From positions 124,001 through 188,000 of the forward strand of contig NZ_CP051685.1 of assembly GCF_012849555.1 (NCBI RefSeq): a DNA stretch of 64,000 bases, given 5' to 3'. The stretch is from Massilia forsythiae (GTDB lineage: Bacteria; Pseudomonadota; Gammaproteobacteria; Burkholderiales; Burkholderiaceae_D). The position numbers were made by a program, and so were the translations under genes. Below, piece after piece: positions 18,012 through 28,045 of this stretch (its first letter is position 1; each line of letters opens with the position of its first letter). Under the pieces are notes generated by a model. It was given only the letters and a program-made list of their open reading frames with translations, was not told the origin of the DNA and did not search any database.

Positions 18012-18206
18012 TCATTCGGGATCGAGGGCGGCGAAACGCGGCATGCGTTGTCCGTCCACGTCGATCGTCTCGAAGAAATTGCCGCGCGGACGGACCCAGG
18101 TCTTGCCGTCCTGCCCGCGGTACACGATGGCGGGAGTATGGTCCGCCTCGAGCGTGGCCTCGCAGACCACGTCGTAGATGCCGCCCTTGTAGTGGCGGAA
18201 ACGCAT
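18012..18206 (-). CDS. DUF1653 domain protein
   Basis: 64-residue protein matching the small DUF1653 family: RHYKGGIYDVVCEATLEAD, then IVYRGQDGKTWVRPRGNFFE. Members are short beta-rich proteins of unknown function, sometimes fused to other enzymes. The start ATG overlaps the stop of the gene at 18206-18556 (ATGA), so the pair is translationally coupled. No signal peptide. Confidence 0.85.
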   Translation of the reverse strand: MRFRHYKGGIYDVVCEATLEADHTPAIVYRGQDGKTWVRPRGNFFETIDVDGQRMPRFAALDPE

Positions 18207-18556
18207 CAGATCTTTTCTTCGGCCTGGGCGCGGCTCTTCTTCTTGAGGTTCTGGATCACCTTGACGATGCCTTCGACGCCGGCGTTGTCGTCGAGTTCGC
18301 TGAATGCGTCCAGCACTTCGTTGAGCACGCGGTTACGCACCGCGGCCTCGTCGGCCAGCATCTTTTGCGGCTGGCCTTCGGCCGGCGCAAACTTCTGCGG
18401 CGCGTCGGCCGCGGCCTTCTGGCCATGGGCCAGGGCGGCCTGCCAGATCAACCAGCGGCGCTGGGTTTCGAACACCAGATATTCATCCGGCTTGTCTTCA
18501 CGACGCCGGACGATGTGCCCATCGCGTTGGGCCCATGCTTCAAATGCTTGGCGCAT
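18206..18556 (-). CDS. Unrecognised 116-residue protein
   Basis: Soluble, charged protein. The N-terminal half (FEAWAQRDGHIVRRREDKPDEY, ETQRRWLIWQAAL) looks like a compact domain that ends in a tryptophan-rich helix; the C-terminal half is helical and finishes with a Lys-rich VIQNLKKKSR segment. I do not recognise a family. AAGGA lies 5 bases before ATG 18556. It is the first gene of a two-gene unit with the DUF1653 gene. Confidence 0.7.
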   Translation of the reverse strand: MRQAFEAWAQRDGHIVRRREDKPDEYLVFETQRRWLIWQAALAHGQKAAADAPQKFAPAEGQPQKMLADEAAVRNRVLNEVLDAFSELDDNAGVEGIVKVIQNLKKKSRAQAEEKI

Positions 18557-19010
18557 TGCTGTCCTTTATAAATCCGTGTGCAAATCCTGCTGACGATCGC
18601 GATCGGCACCCTGCCGGCGGCCATCCGGCAGCGCTGGCACAGGTACCGATGCGCGAGCAATAAATTGCTCAGGAATTCTTGGTTCCAAAGAAATATAACG
18701 ATACCACAACTGAAATTGTCTTAGCGCAATTTTTTCTCTGAGGAAGGAAACGATACGTAATCGACCCGTCCCTTGCCGAGATTGTTACATCTTGTCACAT
18801 TTCTCTCGAGCTTGCTAGTCCGAATTTCATATTTTACTTTCAGGACAATGATTCTACGTTATTTCTGTTGCTATTAGCGCAAATCACGGCAATCGTGCCG
18901 GGGGAATCCCGCTCGAAGCTGTCTGGACAAGTGTTGCAAGATTTTTCTTGAACCTTGATACTGCGCAAATATTACGCTGGCTAATCCATCATTTGCACTT
19001 CTTTTAGAAC
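18557..19010. other. 454-bp gene-free region upstream of xthA
   Basis: AT-richer than its surroundings, especially 18660-18860. It should hold divergent promoters for the 116-residue gene and xthA. TGTTACA and TGTCACA occur near 18785-18800. No tRNA cloverleaf, coding frame of substance or strong hairpin was found. Confidence 0.5.
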
Positions 19011-19775
19011 ATGAAAATAGCTACATGGAATGTCAATTCCCTGAAAGTGCGCTTGCCGCACCTGCTCCAGTGGCTTGACGCCAACCCTGTCGATGTCCTC
19101 TGCATCCAGGAAACCAAACTCACCGACGACAAGTTTCCGGCAGCCGAGATCAATGCCGCCGGCTACCAGGTCGTCTTCAGCGGCCAGAAAACCTACAACG
19201 GCGTGGCGATCCTGTCGCGCCAGCCGCTCACCGACGTGGTGCGCAATAATCCGCATTACGCCGACGAGCAGCAGCGCCTGCTGGCGGCGACGAGCGGCGG
19301 CATCCGCGTCATCTGCGCCTACGTGCCGAACGGCCAAGCGGTCGGTTCCGACAAGTATGCCTACAAGCTGGACTGGCTGGCGGCCCTGCGCACCTGGGTG
19401 GAGGAGGAAATGGCGCGCCATCCGGCATTCGCGATCCTGGGCGACTACAACATCGCGCCGCAAGACCGCGACGTCCACGATCCGCAGGAATGGGCCGGCC
19501 AGATCCACTGCTCGGCGCCGGAACGCGCGGCGCTGGGTGCCCTGTCCGGCCTCGGCCTGGCGGACGCCTTCCGCCTGTTCGAGCAGCCGGACAAGCAGTA
19601 CAGCTGGTGGGATTACCGCCAGCTGGCGTTCCGCCGCAACCGCGGCCTGCGCATCGACCACATCCTGCTCTCCCGGACGCTGGCCGCACGCTGCAGCGCC
19701 TGCACGATCGACCGCGAACCGCGCAAGTGGGAGCAGCCGTCCGACCACGCGCCGGTCGTCGCCACGCTCGATTGA
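19011..19775 (+). CDS. xthA: Exodeoxyribonuclease III
   Basis: 254-residue AP endonuclease/3'-5' exonuclease of the EEP superfamily, acting in base-excision repair. Catalytic motifs are complete: WNVNSLKVRLPHL, the Mg2+-binding IQETK, GDYNIAP and RIDHILLS, and the terminal QPSDHAPV with the catalytic Asp-His pair. The start MKIATWNVNS is standard. It converges with the PAS-GGDEF-EAL gene, with 25 bp between stops. Confidence 0.95.
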   Translation: MKIATWNVNSLKVRLPHLLQWLDANPVDVLCIQETKLTDDKFPAAEINAAGYQVVFSGQKTYNGVAILSRQPLTDVVRNNPHYADEQQRLLAATSGGIRVICAYVPNGQAVGSDKYAYKLDWLAALRTWVEEEMARHPAFAILGDYNIAPQDRDVHDPQEWAGQIHCSAPERAALGALSGLGLADAFRLFEQPDKQYSWWDYRQLAFRRNRGLRIDHILLSRTLAARCSACTIDREPRKWEQPSDHAPVVATLD

Positions 19776-19800
19776 GCGCCCTCTCCCGCCGCGCCGCCGC

Positions 19801-22749
19801 TCACGCGGCCGGGCGCGCCGCGGCGGCCTGCGCCGGCGCCGCGCCGTCCTCGCGCGCCAGCAGCAGCGGCACCTGGTCCGCCGCCAGCGGACGCGCGAAC
19901 AGGTAGCCCTGCGCGTAATCGCAGCCGTGGCGGCGCAGCAGTTCCAGCTGCGCCGCGTTCTCCACGCCCTCTGCCACCGCCGCCAGCTGCAGGCTGCCGG
20001 CCAGCGCCATGATGGCGGCGACGATGGCCTGGTCTTCGCCGCTGGTCTCGAGGTCGCGTACGAAGGCGCGGTCGATCTTCATCTTGTGGACCGGGAAGCG
20101 CTTCAGGTAGGCCAGGCTGGAATAGCCGGTGCCGAAATCGTCGATCGACAGGCGGATGCCCATGCAATCGAGCTGCGCCAGCGTCTCCAGCGTGGCGCCG
20201 CCGTGTTGCATCAGCGCGGTTTCCGTGATCTCGAATTCGAGCTGGGCCGGATCGATGCCGGTGTCGTCGAGGATGCGGCGCACCGACTCCACCAGGCCGC
20301 GCTGCATGAACTGGCGCGCCGACAGGTTGACCGCCAGCGGCACCGCACGCACGCCGGCGCGGCGCCAGGCCACGGCCTGTTCGCAGGCGTGGCGGATCAC
20401 CCATTCGCCGATCGGGACGATCAGGCCGTTTTCCTCGATGATCGGGATGAATTCGTCGGGGCCGACCAGGCCGCGCTGCGGATGGCGCCAGCGCAGCAGC
20501 ACTTCCAGGCAGGCGGTGCGGCGCTCGCGCGTGGTGACGATCGGCTGGAACAGCAGCGTGAACTCGCGCCGCGCCAGGGCGCCGTGCAGCTGCGTTTCCA
20601 GCTCGAAGTGGCGCGCCGCGGCGGCGCTCATGCGCTCGGCATAGAACTGGTAATTGTTGCGGCCGGCCGCCTTGGCCTGGTACATGGCGGCGTCGGCATG
20701 GCGCATCAGGCTGGCCCCGTCGGCGCCGTCGTCCGGATACAGGCAGATGCCGATCGACGGCGAGATGTGCAGGCTGCGTCCCTCGAAGCGTACCGGCTCG
20801 GCCAGCGCGGCGATGATCTTGTCGCCCACCAGCGCGCACTCGCCGGGCTCGCGCACGCCCGGCACCAGCACCACGAACTCGTCGCCGCCCAGGCGCGCCA
20901 CGGTGTCGCTGGCGCGCACCACGCGGCACAGGCGCTGCGCGACTTCCTGCAGCAGGTGGTCGCCGGTCAGGTGGCCGAGCGAATCGTTGATGGTCTTGAA
21001 GCGGTCCAGGTCGATGAACATCAGCGCCAGCCGGTCGCCGCCGCGGCGCGCCGCCAGCAGCGCCCGGTCCAGGCGCTCGGCCAGCAGCGCGCGGTTGGGC
21101 AGGCCGGTGAGCGCATCGTGGTAGGCCATGTGGTGCACGCGCGCCTCGGCCTGGCGCCGCTCGACGATCTCGGCCTGCAGTTCGGCGGTGCGCTCCCGCA
21201 CCCGCAGCTCGAGTTCGTCGCGCGCACGGCGCAGCGCATCGGCGGCCTCGCGTTCGGCGGTGACGTCCTCGACCAGCCACACGCTGCGGCCGTCGCGCTG
21301 GTCCAGGTCGAACGGCCGGCCCGACAGGCGCGCCCAGAAGCGCGTTCCGTCGCCGCGCACCATCTCGCGCTCGGCCATGTGCACCCGTCCCGCCTCGAAG
21401 TCCTGCAAGGTAGCGTCGCGCGCCGCCAGCCAGCCGCCGGCGTCGGGATACAGCGAGCGCACCCGGGCGCCGTCGATGCCCTGGAAGTCGCGCCCGAACA
21501 GTTCCGCCATCTTGCGGTTGCAGCGCAGCGTGCGCCCGCGCTCGACCACCGCGATGCCCAGCACCGCGTTGTCGAGGATGGCCTGGTTTTCCATCAGCGC
21601 CACGCGCAGCGCCTCTTCGTCGCGCTTCTGGCGGGTGCGGTCTTCCAGCATCCAGATCAGGGTGCCGGCATCGCCCTCGGCCAGGTTGACGGCGTAGCCG
21701 ATCACCTTGATCCACATCGGCGTGCCGTCCTTGCGCAGCATGGTCGCCTCGCACTGGAACGAACGGCCCTCGGCCAGCACGCCGTAGGCATGCGCGCCCA
21801 GCTCGACGTATTCCTGCTCGCTCGCGTACAGCAGGCGCGTCGAACGGCCCAGCACCTCGGCCTCGCCATAGCCGAACATCCTGGCGAAGCACTCGTTGCA
21901 GCGGGTGAACACGCGCTCGCGCGAAAAGAAGATGCCGACGGTGGCATTGGTCATGATCGCCTGCACCTCGACCAGCGCGCGGCGCGTCTCGGTGACGTCC
22001 TCGAGGATCCAGATGATGCCGGCCTCCTGCGAATCCATGTCCACCGCCTTGGCGCGGATGCGGCACCAGACCGCCCTGCCGTCGCGGTGGCGCATCTGGA
22101 TCTCGGCCTTTTCGTACAGGCCGCCGCGTTCCAGCACCGGGATCGCTTCCTCGATGAAGGCGTCGTACTGCGCTGCGGAGCTGAACATCTCGACCGGATG
22201 GCGGTTGACCATCTGTTCCGGCGTGTAGCCGAACATGCCGGCCAGGCGCGGATTGCACGACTTGATCAGGTGCGGCAGCGTGACCACGATGCCGACCGGC
22301 GCATGCTCGGCCACGGCAGCCTGCTCCAGCAGCGTGCCGCGCAGCGCCGGCAGGCCCGCGCCGCGCGCGGCGCGGCTGAAGACGAAGGTGGCGCCGGCGG
22401 CGGGTTCGCCGGACGCCGCCGGCAGCGGCCGCGAACGCACCTCGACCGCCATGGCGCCGCCGGCGCCGGACAGCACGCCTTCCCAGCAGTCCTCTTCGTG
22501 CCGCGCCAGCCCGATCCGGGCGTGCGCGCTTTCCATCCCGTCCGCGCTGCCGGCCTCCAGCAGCGTGGCGAGCGGCCGTCCCAGCAGGGGCACGCCGGCC
22601 AGCACCGCCATGGCGTCGTTCGCCGCCGTTATCCTGCCCTGCGCGTCGCACGCGCACGCGGGCGCGGCAATCAGGGCCAGGGCCTCGGCCACGAAGGCCG
22701 GCTTGCTCGTCACACGATCCATTCCGGTTTGCATAGTGGTATGGATCAT
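19801..22749 (-). CDS. Four-PAS GGDEF-EAL cyclic-di-GMP protein
   Basis: 982-residue cytoplasmic protein without membrane segments. Four PAS domains occupy roughly residues 20-130, 145-260, 265-385 and 395-515. A short coiled coil (RARDELELRVRERTAELQAE) precedes GGDEF (about 565-720) and EAL (about 735-975). The GGDEF site is intact (RLGGDEFVVL) with an RxxD inhibitory site (RASD) five residues before it. The EAL motif reads EVLLRW, with DDFGTGYSSL present. Both synthesis and breakdown of c-di-GMP are therefore possible. I chose ATG 22749 because GGAG lies 7 bases upstream. Confidence 0.92.
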   Translation of the reverse strand: MIHTTMQTGMDRVTSKPAFVAEALALIAAPACACDAQGRITAANDAMAVLAGVPLLGRPLATLLEAGSADGMESAHARIGLARHEEDCWEGVLSGAGGAMAVEVRSRPLPAASGEPAAGATFVFSRAARGAGLPALRGTLLEQAAVAEHAPVGIVVTLPHLIKSCNPRLAGMFGYTPEQMVNRHPVEMFSSAAQYDAFIEEAIPVLERGGLYEKAEIQMRHRDGRAVWCRIRAKAVDMDSQEAGIIWILEDVTETRRALVEVQAIMTNATVGIFFSRERVFTRCNECFARMFGYGEAEVLGRSTRLLYASEQEYVELGAHAYGVLAEGRSFQCEATMLRKDGTPMWIKVIGYAVNLAEGDAGTLIWMLEDRTRQKRDEEALRVALMENQAILDNAVLGIAVVERGRTLRCNRKMAELFGRDFQGIDGARVRSLYPDAGGWLAARDATLQDFEAGRVHMAEREMVRGDGTRFWARLSGRPFDLDQRDGRSVWLVEDVTAEREAADALRRARDELELRVRERTAELQAEIVERRQAEARVHHMAYHDALTGLPNRALLAERLDRALLAARRGGDRLALMFIDLDRFKTINDSLGHLTGDHLLQEVAQRLCRVVRASDTVARLGGDEFVVLVPGVREPGECALVGDKIIAALAEPVRFEGRSLHISPSIGICLYPDDGADGASLMRHADAAMYQAKAAGRNNYQFYAERMSAAAARHFELETQLHGALARREFTLLFQPIVTTRERRTACLEVLLRWRHPQRGLVGPDEFIPIIEENGLIVPIGEWVIRHACEQAVAWRRAGVRAVPLAVNLSARQFMQRGLVESVRRILDDTGIDPAQLEFEITETALMQHGGATLETLAQLDCMGIRLSIDDFGTGYSSLAYLKRFPVHKMKIDRAFVRDLETSGEDQAIVAAIMALAGSLQLAAVAEGVENAAQLELLRRHGCDYAQGYLFARPLAADQVPLLLAREDGAAPAQAAAARPAA

Positions 22750-22786
22750 AACCGACTCCGCGCCCGCGCGGACCGGCACTTGTGGG

Positions 22787-23983
22787 TCAGAACGCGTCGC
22801 CTGGCACGCGCACCCAGCCTTCCATCAGCACGCGTGCGCTGCGGCTCATCACCGCCTTGGTGACGATCCAGTCGTCGCCTTCGCGGCGCGCCTCGGCGCC
22901 GACGCGCAGGGTGCCGGACGGATGGCCGAAGCGTACCGCATCGCCGGGACGCGCCTGGTCGCCGGCGGCCAGGCTGACCAGGGTGCCGGGGATCGCCGCG
23001 GCGGTGCCGATCGCCACCGCCGCCGTGCCCATCATGGCGTGGTGCAGCTTGCCCATCGACAGGGCGCGCACCAGCACGTCGATGTCCTCGCGCGCGACCC
23101 GCCTGCCGCTCGACGCGGTGTAAGCCGCCGGCGGCGCCACGAAGGCGACCTTGGGCGTGTGCTGGCGCCGCGCCGCTTCCTCGGGGTGCGCGATCAGGCC
23201 CATGCGCACGGCGCCGTGGGCGCGGATCGCTTCGAACATCGCCAGCGCCTTGGGGTCGCCGTTGATGGCGTCCTGCAGTTCGTCGCCGCGGTAGCCGATG
23301 TCTTCGGCGTTGACGAAGATGGTCGGGATGCCGGCGTTGATCATCGTCGCGGACAAGGTGCCGACGCCGGGCACGTCGAGCTGGTCGACCGGGTTCCCGG
23401 TCGGGAACATGGCGCCGCCGCCGCCCTCCTCGTCCGCCGCCGGGTCCATGAATTCGAGCCGCACCTCGGCTGCCGGGAAGGTCACGCCGTCCAGCTCGAA
23501 GTCGCCGGTTTCCTGCACTTCTCCGCCGCGCATCGGCACGTGGGCGACGATGGTCTTGCCGATATTCGCCTGCCAGATGCGCACCGTGGCCACGCCGTCG
23601 CGCGGGATGCGCGCCGGATCGATGAAGCCGTTGGCGATGGCGTACGGGCCGACCGCCGCCGACAGGTTGCCGCAGTTGCCGCTCCAGTCGACGAAGGGCT
23701 TGTCGATCGCGACCTGGCCGAACAGGTAGTCGACGTCGTGGTCCGGGCGCGTGCTGGCGGCGACGATGACGGCCTTGCTGGTGCTGGAGGTGGCGCCGCC
23801 CATGCCGTCGATCTGCTTGGCGTAGGGGTCGGGGCTGCCGATCACGCGCAGCAGCAGCCGGTCGCGCGCTGCTCCTGGGACTTGGGCGGCGGCGGGCAGG
23901 TCTTGCAGGCGGAAGAACACGCCCTTGCTGGTGCCGCCGCGCATGTAGACGGCGGGGATCTTGATTTGGGGGGTATAAGTCAT
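22787..23983 (-). CDS. prpF: 2-methylaconitate cis-trans isomerase
   Basis: 398-residue isomerase of the PrpF family (diaminopimelate epimerase fold) that supports AcnD in the methylcitrate cycle. Family signatures include the start IKIPAVYMRGGTSKGVFF, KQIDGMGGATSSTSKA and WSGNCGNLSAAVGP with its key cysteine. Last gene of prpB-prpC-acnD-prpF, 79 bp behind acnD with one REP hairpin in the gap. The EAL gene begins 37 bp further on. Confidence 0.95.
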   Translation of the reverse strand: MTYTPQIKIPAVYMRGGTSKGVFFRLQDLPAAAQVPGAARDRLLLRVIGSPDPYAKQIDGMGGATSSTSKAVIVAASTRPDHDVDYLFGQVAIDKPFVDWSGNCGNLSAAVGPYAIANGFIDPARIPRDGVATVRIWQANIGKTIVAHVPMRGGEVQETGDFELDGVTFPAAEVRLEFMDPAADEEGGGGAMFPTGNPVDQLDVPGVGTLSATMINAGIPTIFVNAEDIGYRGDELQDAINGDPKALAMFEAIRAHGAVRMGLIAHPEEAARRQHTPKVAFVAPPAAYTASSGRRVAREDIDVLVRALSMGKLHHAMMGTAAVAIGTAAAIPGTLVSLAAGDQARPGDAVRFGHPSGTLRVGAEARREGDDWIVTKAVMSRSARVLMEGWVRVPGDAF

Positions 23984-23999
23984 GTGTGTGAACTCCCAT

Positions 24000-24027
24000 C
24001 GTCATCCCCGCCTTCGGGGGGACGACG
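24000..24027. repeat. Single REP hairpin
   Basis: CGTCATCCCCGCC-TTC-GGGGGGACGACG, a degenerate single copy of the palindrome that forms the arms of the three doublets. It lies in the 79-bp gap between acnD and prpF. In an operon, such a hairpin could shield the upstream mRNA end. Confidence 0.6.
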
Positions 24028-24062
24028 AAGATTTACGTTGACGATCTAGTCGAATACCGCCG

Positions 24063-26663
24063 CTACGCCGCCACCTTCGACGACGCCAGGAAATCCTGCG
24101 CGAAGCGCTGCAGCACCCCGCCGGCCTCGTAGATCGACACTTCCTCGGCGGTGTCCAGGCGGCAAATCACCGGCACCTCGGCGACGCTGCCGTCGCGGCG
24201 CCGGATCACCAAAGCGAGCGTCGCGCGCGGCGTGCGCTCGCCGGTCACGTCGAAGGTCTCGCTGCCGTCGATGCCCAGGCTCAGGCGCGTGGTCCCCGGC
24301 TGGAATTCCAGCGGCAGCACGCCCATGCCGACCAGGTTGGTCCGGTGGATGCGCTCGAAGCCCTCGGCCACGATCGCCTCGACGCCGGCCAGGCGCACGC
24401 CCTTGGCGGCCCAGTCGCGCGACGAGCCTTGCCCGTAGTCGGCGCCGGCGATCACGATCAGCGGCTGCTTGCGCTGCATGTAGGTTTCGATCGCTTCCCA
24501 CATGCGCGTGACCCGGCCTTCCGGCTCGATGCGCGCCAGCGATCCGGCCTGGACCGCGCCGCCATGGTCGCGCACCATCTCGTTCTTCAGGGTCGGGTTG
24601 GCGAAGGTGGCGCGCTGCGCGGTCAGGTGGTCGCCGCGGTGGGTCGCGTACGAATTGAAGTCTTCTTCGGGCAGGCCCATCCTGGCCAGGTACTCGCCGG
24701 CGGCGCTGTTGGGCATGATCGCGTTCGAGGGGGACAGGTGGTCGGTGGTGATGTTGTCGCCCAGGAGCGCCAGCAGGCGCATGCCGGCGAGCGTGCGCGC
24801 GCCCGCGAGCGCGCCTTCCCAGTACGGCGGCCGGCGGATGTAGGTGCTCATCGGGCGCCAGTCGTACAGCGGCGCCACCGCCGCGCCGTCGTCCGCGCGG
24901 CGCGCGAACATCACGTCGTATACGTTGCGGAACTGCTGTGGCTTCACGGCCCGTTCCACCACGGCGTCGATCTCGGCGTCGCCCGGCCAGATATCGGCCA
25001 GGCGCACCGGCCGGCCCTGCGCATCCAGCCCGAGCACGTCCTTTTCGATATCGAAGCGGATGGTGCCGGCGATGGCGTAGGCCACCACCAGCGCCGGCGA
25101 AGCCAGGAAGGCCTGCTTGGCGTACGGGTGGATGCGGCCGTCGAAGTTGCGGTTGCCGGACAGGACCGCGGTGGCGTACAGGTCGCGCTCGACGATCTCG
25201 CGCTGGATCGCCGGGTCGAGCGCGCCCGACATGCCGTTGCAGGTGGTGCAGGCGAAGGCGACGATGCCGAAGCCGAGCGCTTCCAGTTCCGGCAGCAGTC
25301 CGGCTTCTTCCAGGTACAGCGCCACCGCCTTCGAACCCGGCGCCAGCGAGCTTTTCACCCAGGGCTTGCGCAGCAGGCCGCGCGCGTTGGCGTTGCGCGC
25401 CAGCAGGCCGGCCGCCACCATGTTGCGCGGATTATTCGTGTTGGTGCAGCTGGTGATGGCGGCGATGATCACGGCGCCGTCCGGCATCAGGCCCGGCAGG
25501 TGTTCCACCGGGCCGGCGATGCCCCGCTGCGCCAGTTCCGCCGTCGGCACGCGGTTGTGCGGGTTCGACGGGCCGGCGATGTTGCGCACCACGCTGGAGA
25601 GGTCGAAACGCAGGGTGCGCTCGTACTCGACCGCGTGCAGCGTGTCGGCCCACAGCCCGGTTTCCCTGGCGTACAGCTCGACCAGCTGCACTAGCTCGTC
25701 GTCGCGTCCGGTCAGCGTCAGGTACTTGATGGTCTGTTCGTCGATGGCGAACATGGCGGCGGTGGCGCCGTATTCCGGCGCCATGTTGGCGATGGTGGCG
25801 CGGTCGCCCAGCGTCAGCCGCTTGCTGCCCTCGCCGTGGAATTCCAGGTAGGCGGACACGACCTTCGACTTGCGCAGGAATTCCGTCAGCGCCAGCACGA
25901 TGTCGGTGGCGCCGATGCCTTCACGTGGGCTGCCGGTCAGCTCGACGCCGACGATGTCCGGCAGGCGCATCCAGGACGCGCGCCCAAGCATCACGCTCTC
26001 GGCTTCCAGGCCGCCCACGCCGATCGCGATCACGCCCAGTGCATCGACCATCGGCGTGTGCGAGTCGGTACCGACCAGCGTGTCCGGAAAGGCCACGCCA
26101 TCCTTCACCTGCACCACCGGGCTCATGCGCTCCAGGTTGATCTGGTGCAGGATGCCATTCCCGGGCGGGATCACATCCACATTTTTGAACGCCTTTTTGG
26201 TCCACTCGATGAAGTCGAAGCGGTCCTCGTTGCGGCGGTCCTCGATGGCGCGGTTCTTGGCGAAGGCATCCGGATCGAAGCCGCCGCACTCGACCGCCAG
26301 CGAGTGGTCGACCACCAGCTGGGTCGGCACCACCGGATTGACCAGCGCCGGATTGCCGCCCTCCTGCGCGATGGCGTCGCGCAAGCCGGCCAGGTCGACC
26401 AGCGCGGTCTGGCCGAGGATGTCGTGGCACACCACGCGCGCCGGGAACCAGGGAAAGTCGAGGTCGCGGCGGCGCTCGATCAGCTGCGTGAGCGACGGCG
26501 CCAGCGCCATCGGCTCGCAGCGGCGCACCAGGTTTTCGGCCAGCACGCGCGCGGTGTAGGGCAGCTTGTCCCAGGCACCGGGCCGGATGTCCTCCACCGC
26601 GGCGCGCGCGTCGAAGTGGTGCAGGTTGGTGCCATGCAGGGGTTTGCGGTAGTTGCTGTTCAT
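24063..26663 (-). CDS. acnD: Fe/S-dependent 2-methylcitrate dehydratase
   Basis: 866-residue aconitase-family enzyme that dehydrates 2-methylcitrate to trans-2-methylaconitate, which PrpF isomerises. The substrate-binding VGTDSHTPMVDALGVIAIGVGG is intact, as are the cluster cysteines in AAITSCTNTNNP and FACTTCNGMSG. The C-terminal swivel domain carries YGQGSSRDWAAKG. AcnD rather than AcnA is supported by its place between prpC and prpF and the start NYRKPLHGTNLHHFD. Confidence 0.95.
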   Translation of the reverse strand: MNSNYRKPLHGTNLHHFDARAAVEDIRPGAWDKLPYTARVLAENLVRRCEPMALAPSLTQLIERRRDLDFPWFPARVVCHDILGQTALVDLAGLRDAIAQEGGNPALVNPVVPTQLVVDHSLAVECGGFDPDAFAKNRAIEDRRNEDRFDFIEWTKKAFKNVDVIPPGNGILHQINLERMSPVVQVKDGVAFPDTLVGTDSHTPMVDALGVIAIGVGGLEAESVMLGRASWMRLPDIVGVELTGSPREGIGATDIVLALTEFLRKSKVVSAYLEFHGEGSKRLTLGDRATIANMAPEYGATAAMFAIDEQTIKYLTLTGRDDELVQLVELYARETGLWADTLHAVEYERTLRFDLSSVVRNIAGPSNPHNRVPTAELAQRGIAGPVEHLPGLMPDGAVIIAAITSCTNTNNPRNMVAAGLLARNANARGLLRKPWVKSSLAPGSKAVALYLEEAGLLPELEALGFGIVAFACTTCNGMSGALDPAIQREIVERDLYATAVLSGNRNFDGRIHPYAKQAFLASPALVVAYAIAGTIRFDIEKDVLGLDAQGRPVRLADIWPGDAEIDAVVERAVKPQQFRNVYDVMFARRADDGAAVAPLYDWRPMSTYIRRPPYWEGALAGARTLAGMRLLALLGDNITTDHLSPSNAIMPNSAAGEYLARMGLPEEDFNSYATHRGDHLTAQRATFANPTLKNEMVRDHGGAVQAGSLARIEPEGRVTRMWEAIETYMQRKQPLIVIAGADYGQGSSRDWAAKGVRLAGVEAIVAEGFERIHRTNLVGMGVLPLEFQPGTTRLSLGIDGSETFDVTGERTPRATLALVIRRRDGSVAEVPVICRLDTAEEVSIYEAGGVLQRFAQDFLASSKVAA

Positions 26664-26691
26664 GATGATGAGTTCCGTCGTTGGTACTCCC

Positions 26692-26817
26692 CGTCGTCCC
26701 CGCGAAGGCGGGGACCCATGCCGAGCGTCAGAAGTCGTGACCTTGGAAGCACTCCGAACCGTCCAGGCATCCGGCTTCGAAAGCGATATATGGGTCCCCG
26801 CCTGCGCGGGGACGACG
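26692..26817. repeat. REPIN-like doublet, copy 2
   Basis: Same layout as the copy at 17184: arm CGTCGTCCCCGCGAAGGCGG with the ACCCATG end, and an inverted partner ending at 26817. The arms flank about 70 bases of unrelated spacer. It sits inside the prp operon, between prpC and acnD, with no disruption of either gene. Confidence 0.85.
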
Positions 26818-26845
26818 GCAGGTTTGCGTTTCGGCTCGATCGCCC

Positions 26846-28009
26846 TTATTTACGCTGCGCCAGCGGCACGAACTGCAGGTCTTCCGGCCCGACATAGTTC
26901 GCACTCGGGCGGATGATCTTGTTGTCGATGCGCTGCTCGATCACGTGGGCTGACCAGCCCGAGGTGCGGGCGATCACGAACAATGGCGTGAACATCGCGG
27001 TCGGCACGCCCATCATGTGGTACGACACGGCCGAGAACCAGTCCAGGTTCGGGAACATCTTCTTGACTTCCCACATCACCGATTCCAGGCGCTCGGCGAT
27101 GTCGAACATCTTGGTCGAGCCGACCGCTTCCGACAGGCCGCGCGCGACTTCCTTGATCACCTTGTTGCGCGGGTCGGAAATGGTATAGACCGGATGGCCG
27201 AAGCCGATCACGACTTCCTTGTTGGCCACGCGGTTGCGGATGTCGGCCTCGGCCTCGTCCGGGTTTTCATAGCGCTTCTGGATCTCGAAGGCCACCTCGT
27301 TGGCGCCGCCGTGCTTGGGGCCGCGCAGCGCGCCGATGGCGCCGGTGATGGACGAATACATGTCGGAGCCGGTGCCGGCGATCACGCGGCCGGTGAAGGT
27401 CGAGGCGTTGAATTCGTGCTCGGCGTACAGGATCAGCGAGGTGTGCATCGCCCGCACCCACTTCTCCGGCGGTGCGAAGCCGTGCAGCAGGTGCAGGAAG
27501 TGGCCGCCGATCGACTCGTCGTCGGTTTCGACGTCGATGCGCTTGCCGTTATGGCTGTAGTGGTACCAGTACAGCAGCATCGAGCCGAACGAGGCCATCA
27601 GGCGGTCGGCGATGTCGCGCGCGCCCGAGAGGTTATGGTCGTCCTTTTCCGGCAAGGTGCAGCCGAGCACCGAGACACCGGTGCGCATCACGTCCATCGG
27701 GTGGGCGCCGGCCGGCAGCGCTTCCAGCGCCGCCTTGAGCGCCTGCGGCAGGCCGCGCAGCGATTTCAGCTTGGCCTTGTAGCCGCGCAGTTCGCCGTCG
27801 TTGGGCAGCTTGCCGTGCACCAGCAGGTAGGCGATCTCCTCGAATTCGCAGGCGTCGGCGACGTCCAGGATGTCGTAGCCGCGGTAATGCAGGTCGTTGC
27901 CGGAACGGCCCACCGAGCACAGCGCGGTGTTGCCGGCGGCGACGCCGGACAGGGCCACCGATTTCTTCGGCTTGAAGGCGGGGGTTGCGGGATGAATCTG
28001 GTCGGTCAT
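26846..28009 (-). CDS. prpC: 2-methylcitrate synthase
   Basis: 387-residue citrate-synthase family enzyme condensing propionyl-CoA with oxaloacetate. It has the short PrpC form: start [42 protein letters not shown], the [11 protein letters not shown] signature and [21 protein letters not shown] with the catalytic His. The catalytic Asp is in the [11 protein letters not shown] region upstream of VGPEDLQF. Second gene of the prp operon, 36 bp after prpB. Confidence 0.95.
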   Translation of the reverse strand: MTDQIHPATPAFKPKKSVALSGVAAGNTALCSVGRSGNDLHYRGYDILDVADACEFEEIAYLLVHGKLPNDGELRGYKAKLKSLRGLPQALKAALEALPAGAHPMDVMRTGVSVLGCTLPEKDDHNLSGARDIADRLMASFGSMLLYWYHYSHNGKRIDVETDDESIGGHFLHLLHGFAPPEKWVRAMHTSLILYAEHEFNASTFTGRVIAGTGSDMYSSITGAIGALRGPKHGGANEVAFEIQKRYENPDEAEADIRNRVANKEVVIGFGHPVYTISDPRNKVIKEVARGLSEAVGSTKMFDIAERLESVMWEVKKMFPNLDWFSAVSYHMMGVPTAMFTPLFVIARTSGWSAHVIEQRIDNKIIRPSANYVGPEDLQFVPLAQRK

Positions 28010-28045
28010 GTGGTCTCTCCGTGGTGCTGGTTTCGCTTGTTTCGC

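Noticed and set aside
18557..19010. tRNA or small RNA gene in the 454-bp gap
   Set aside because: I found no cloverleaf, T-loop motif or strong terminator hairpin.
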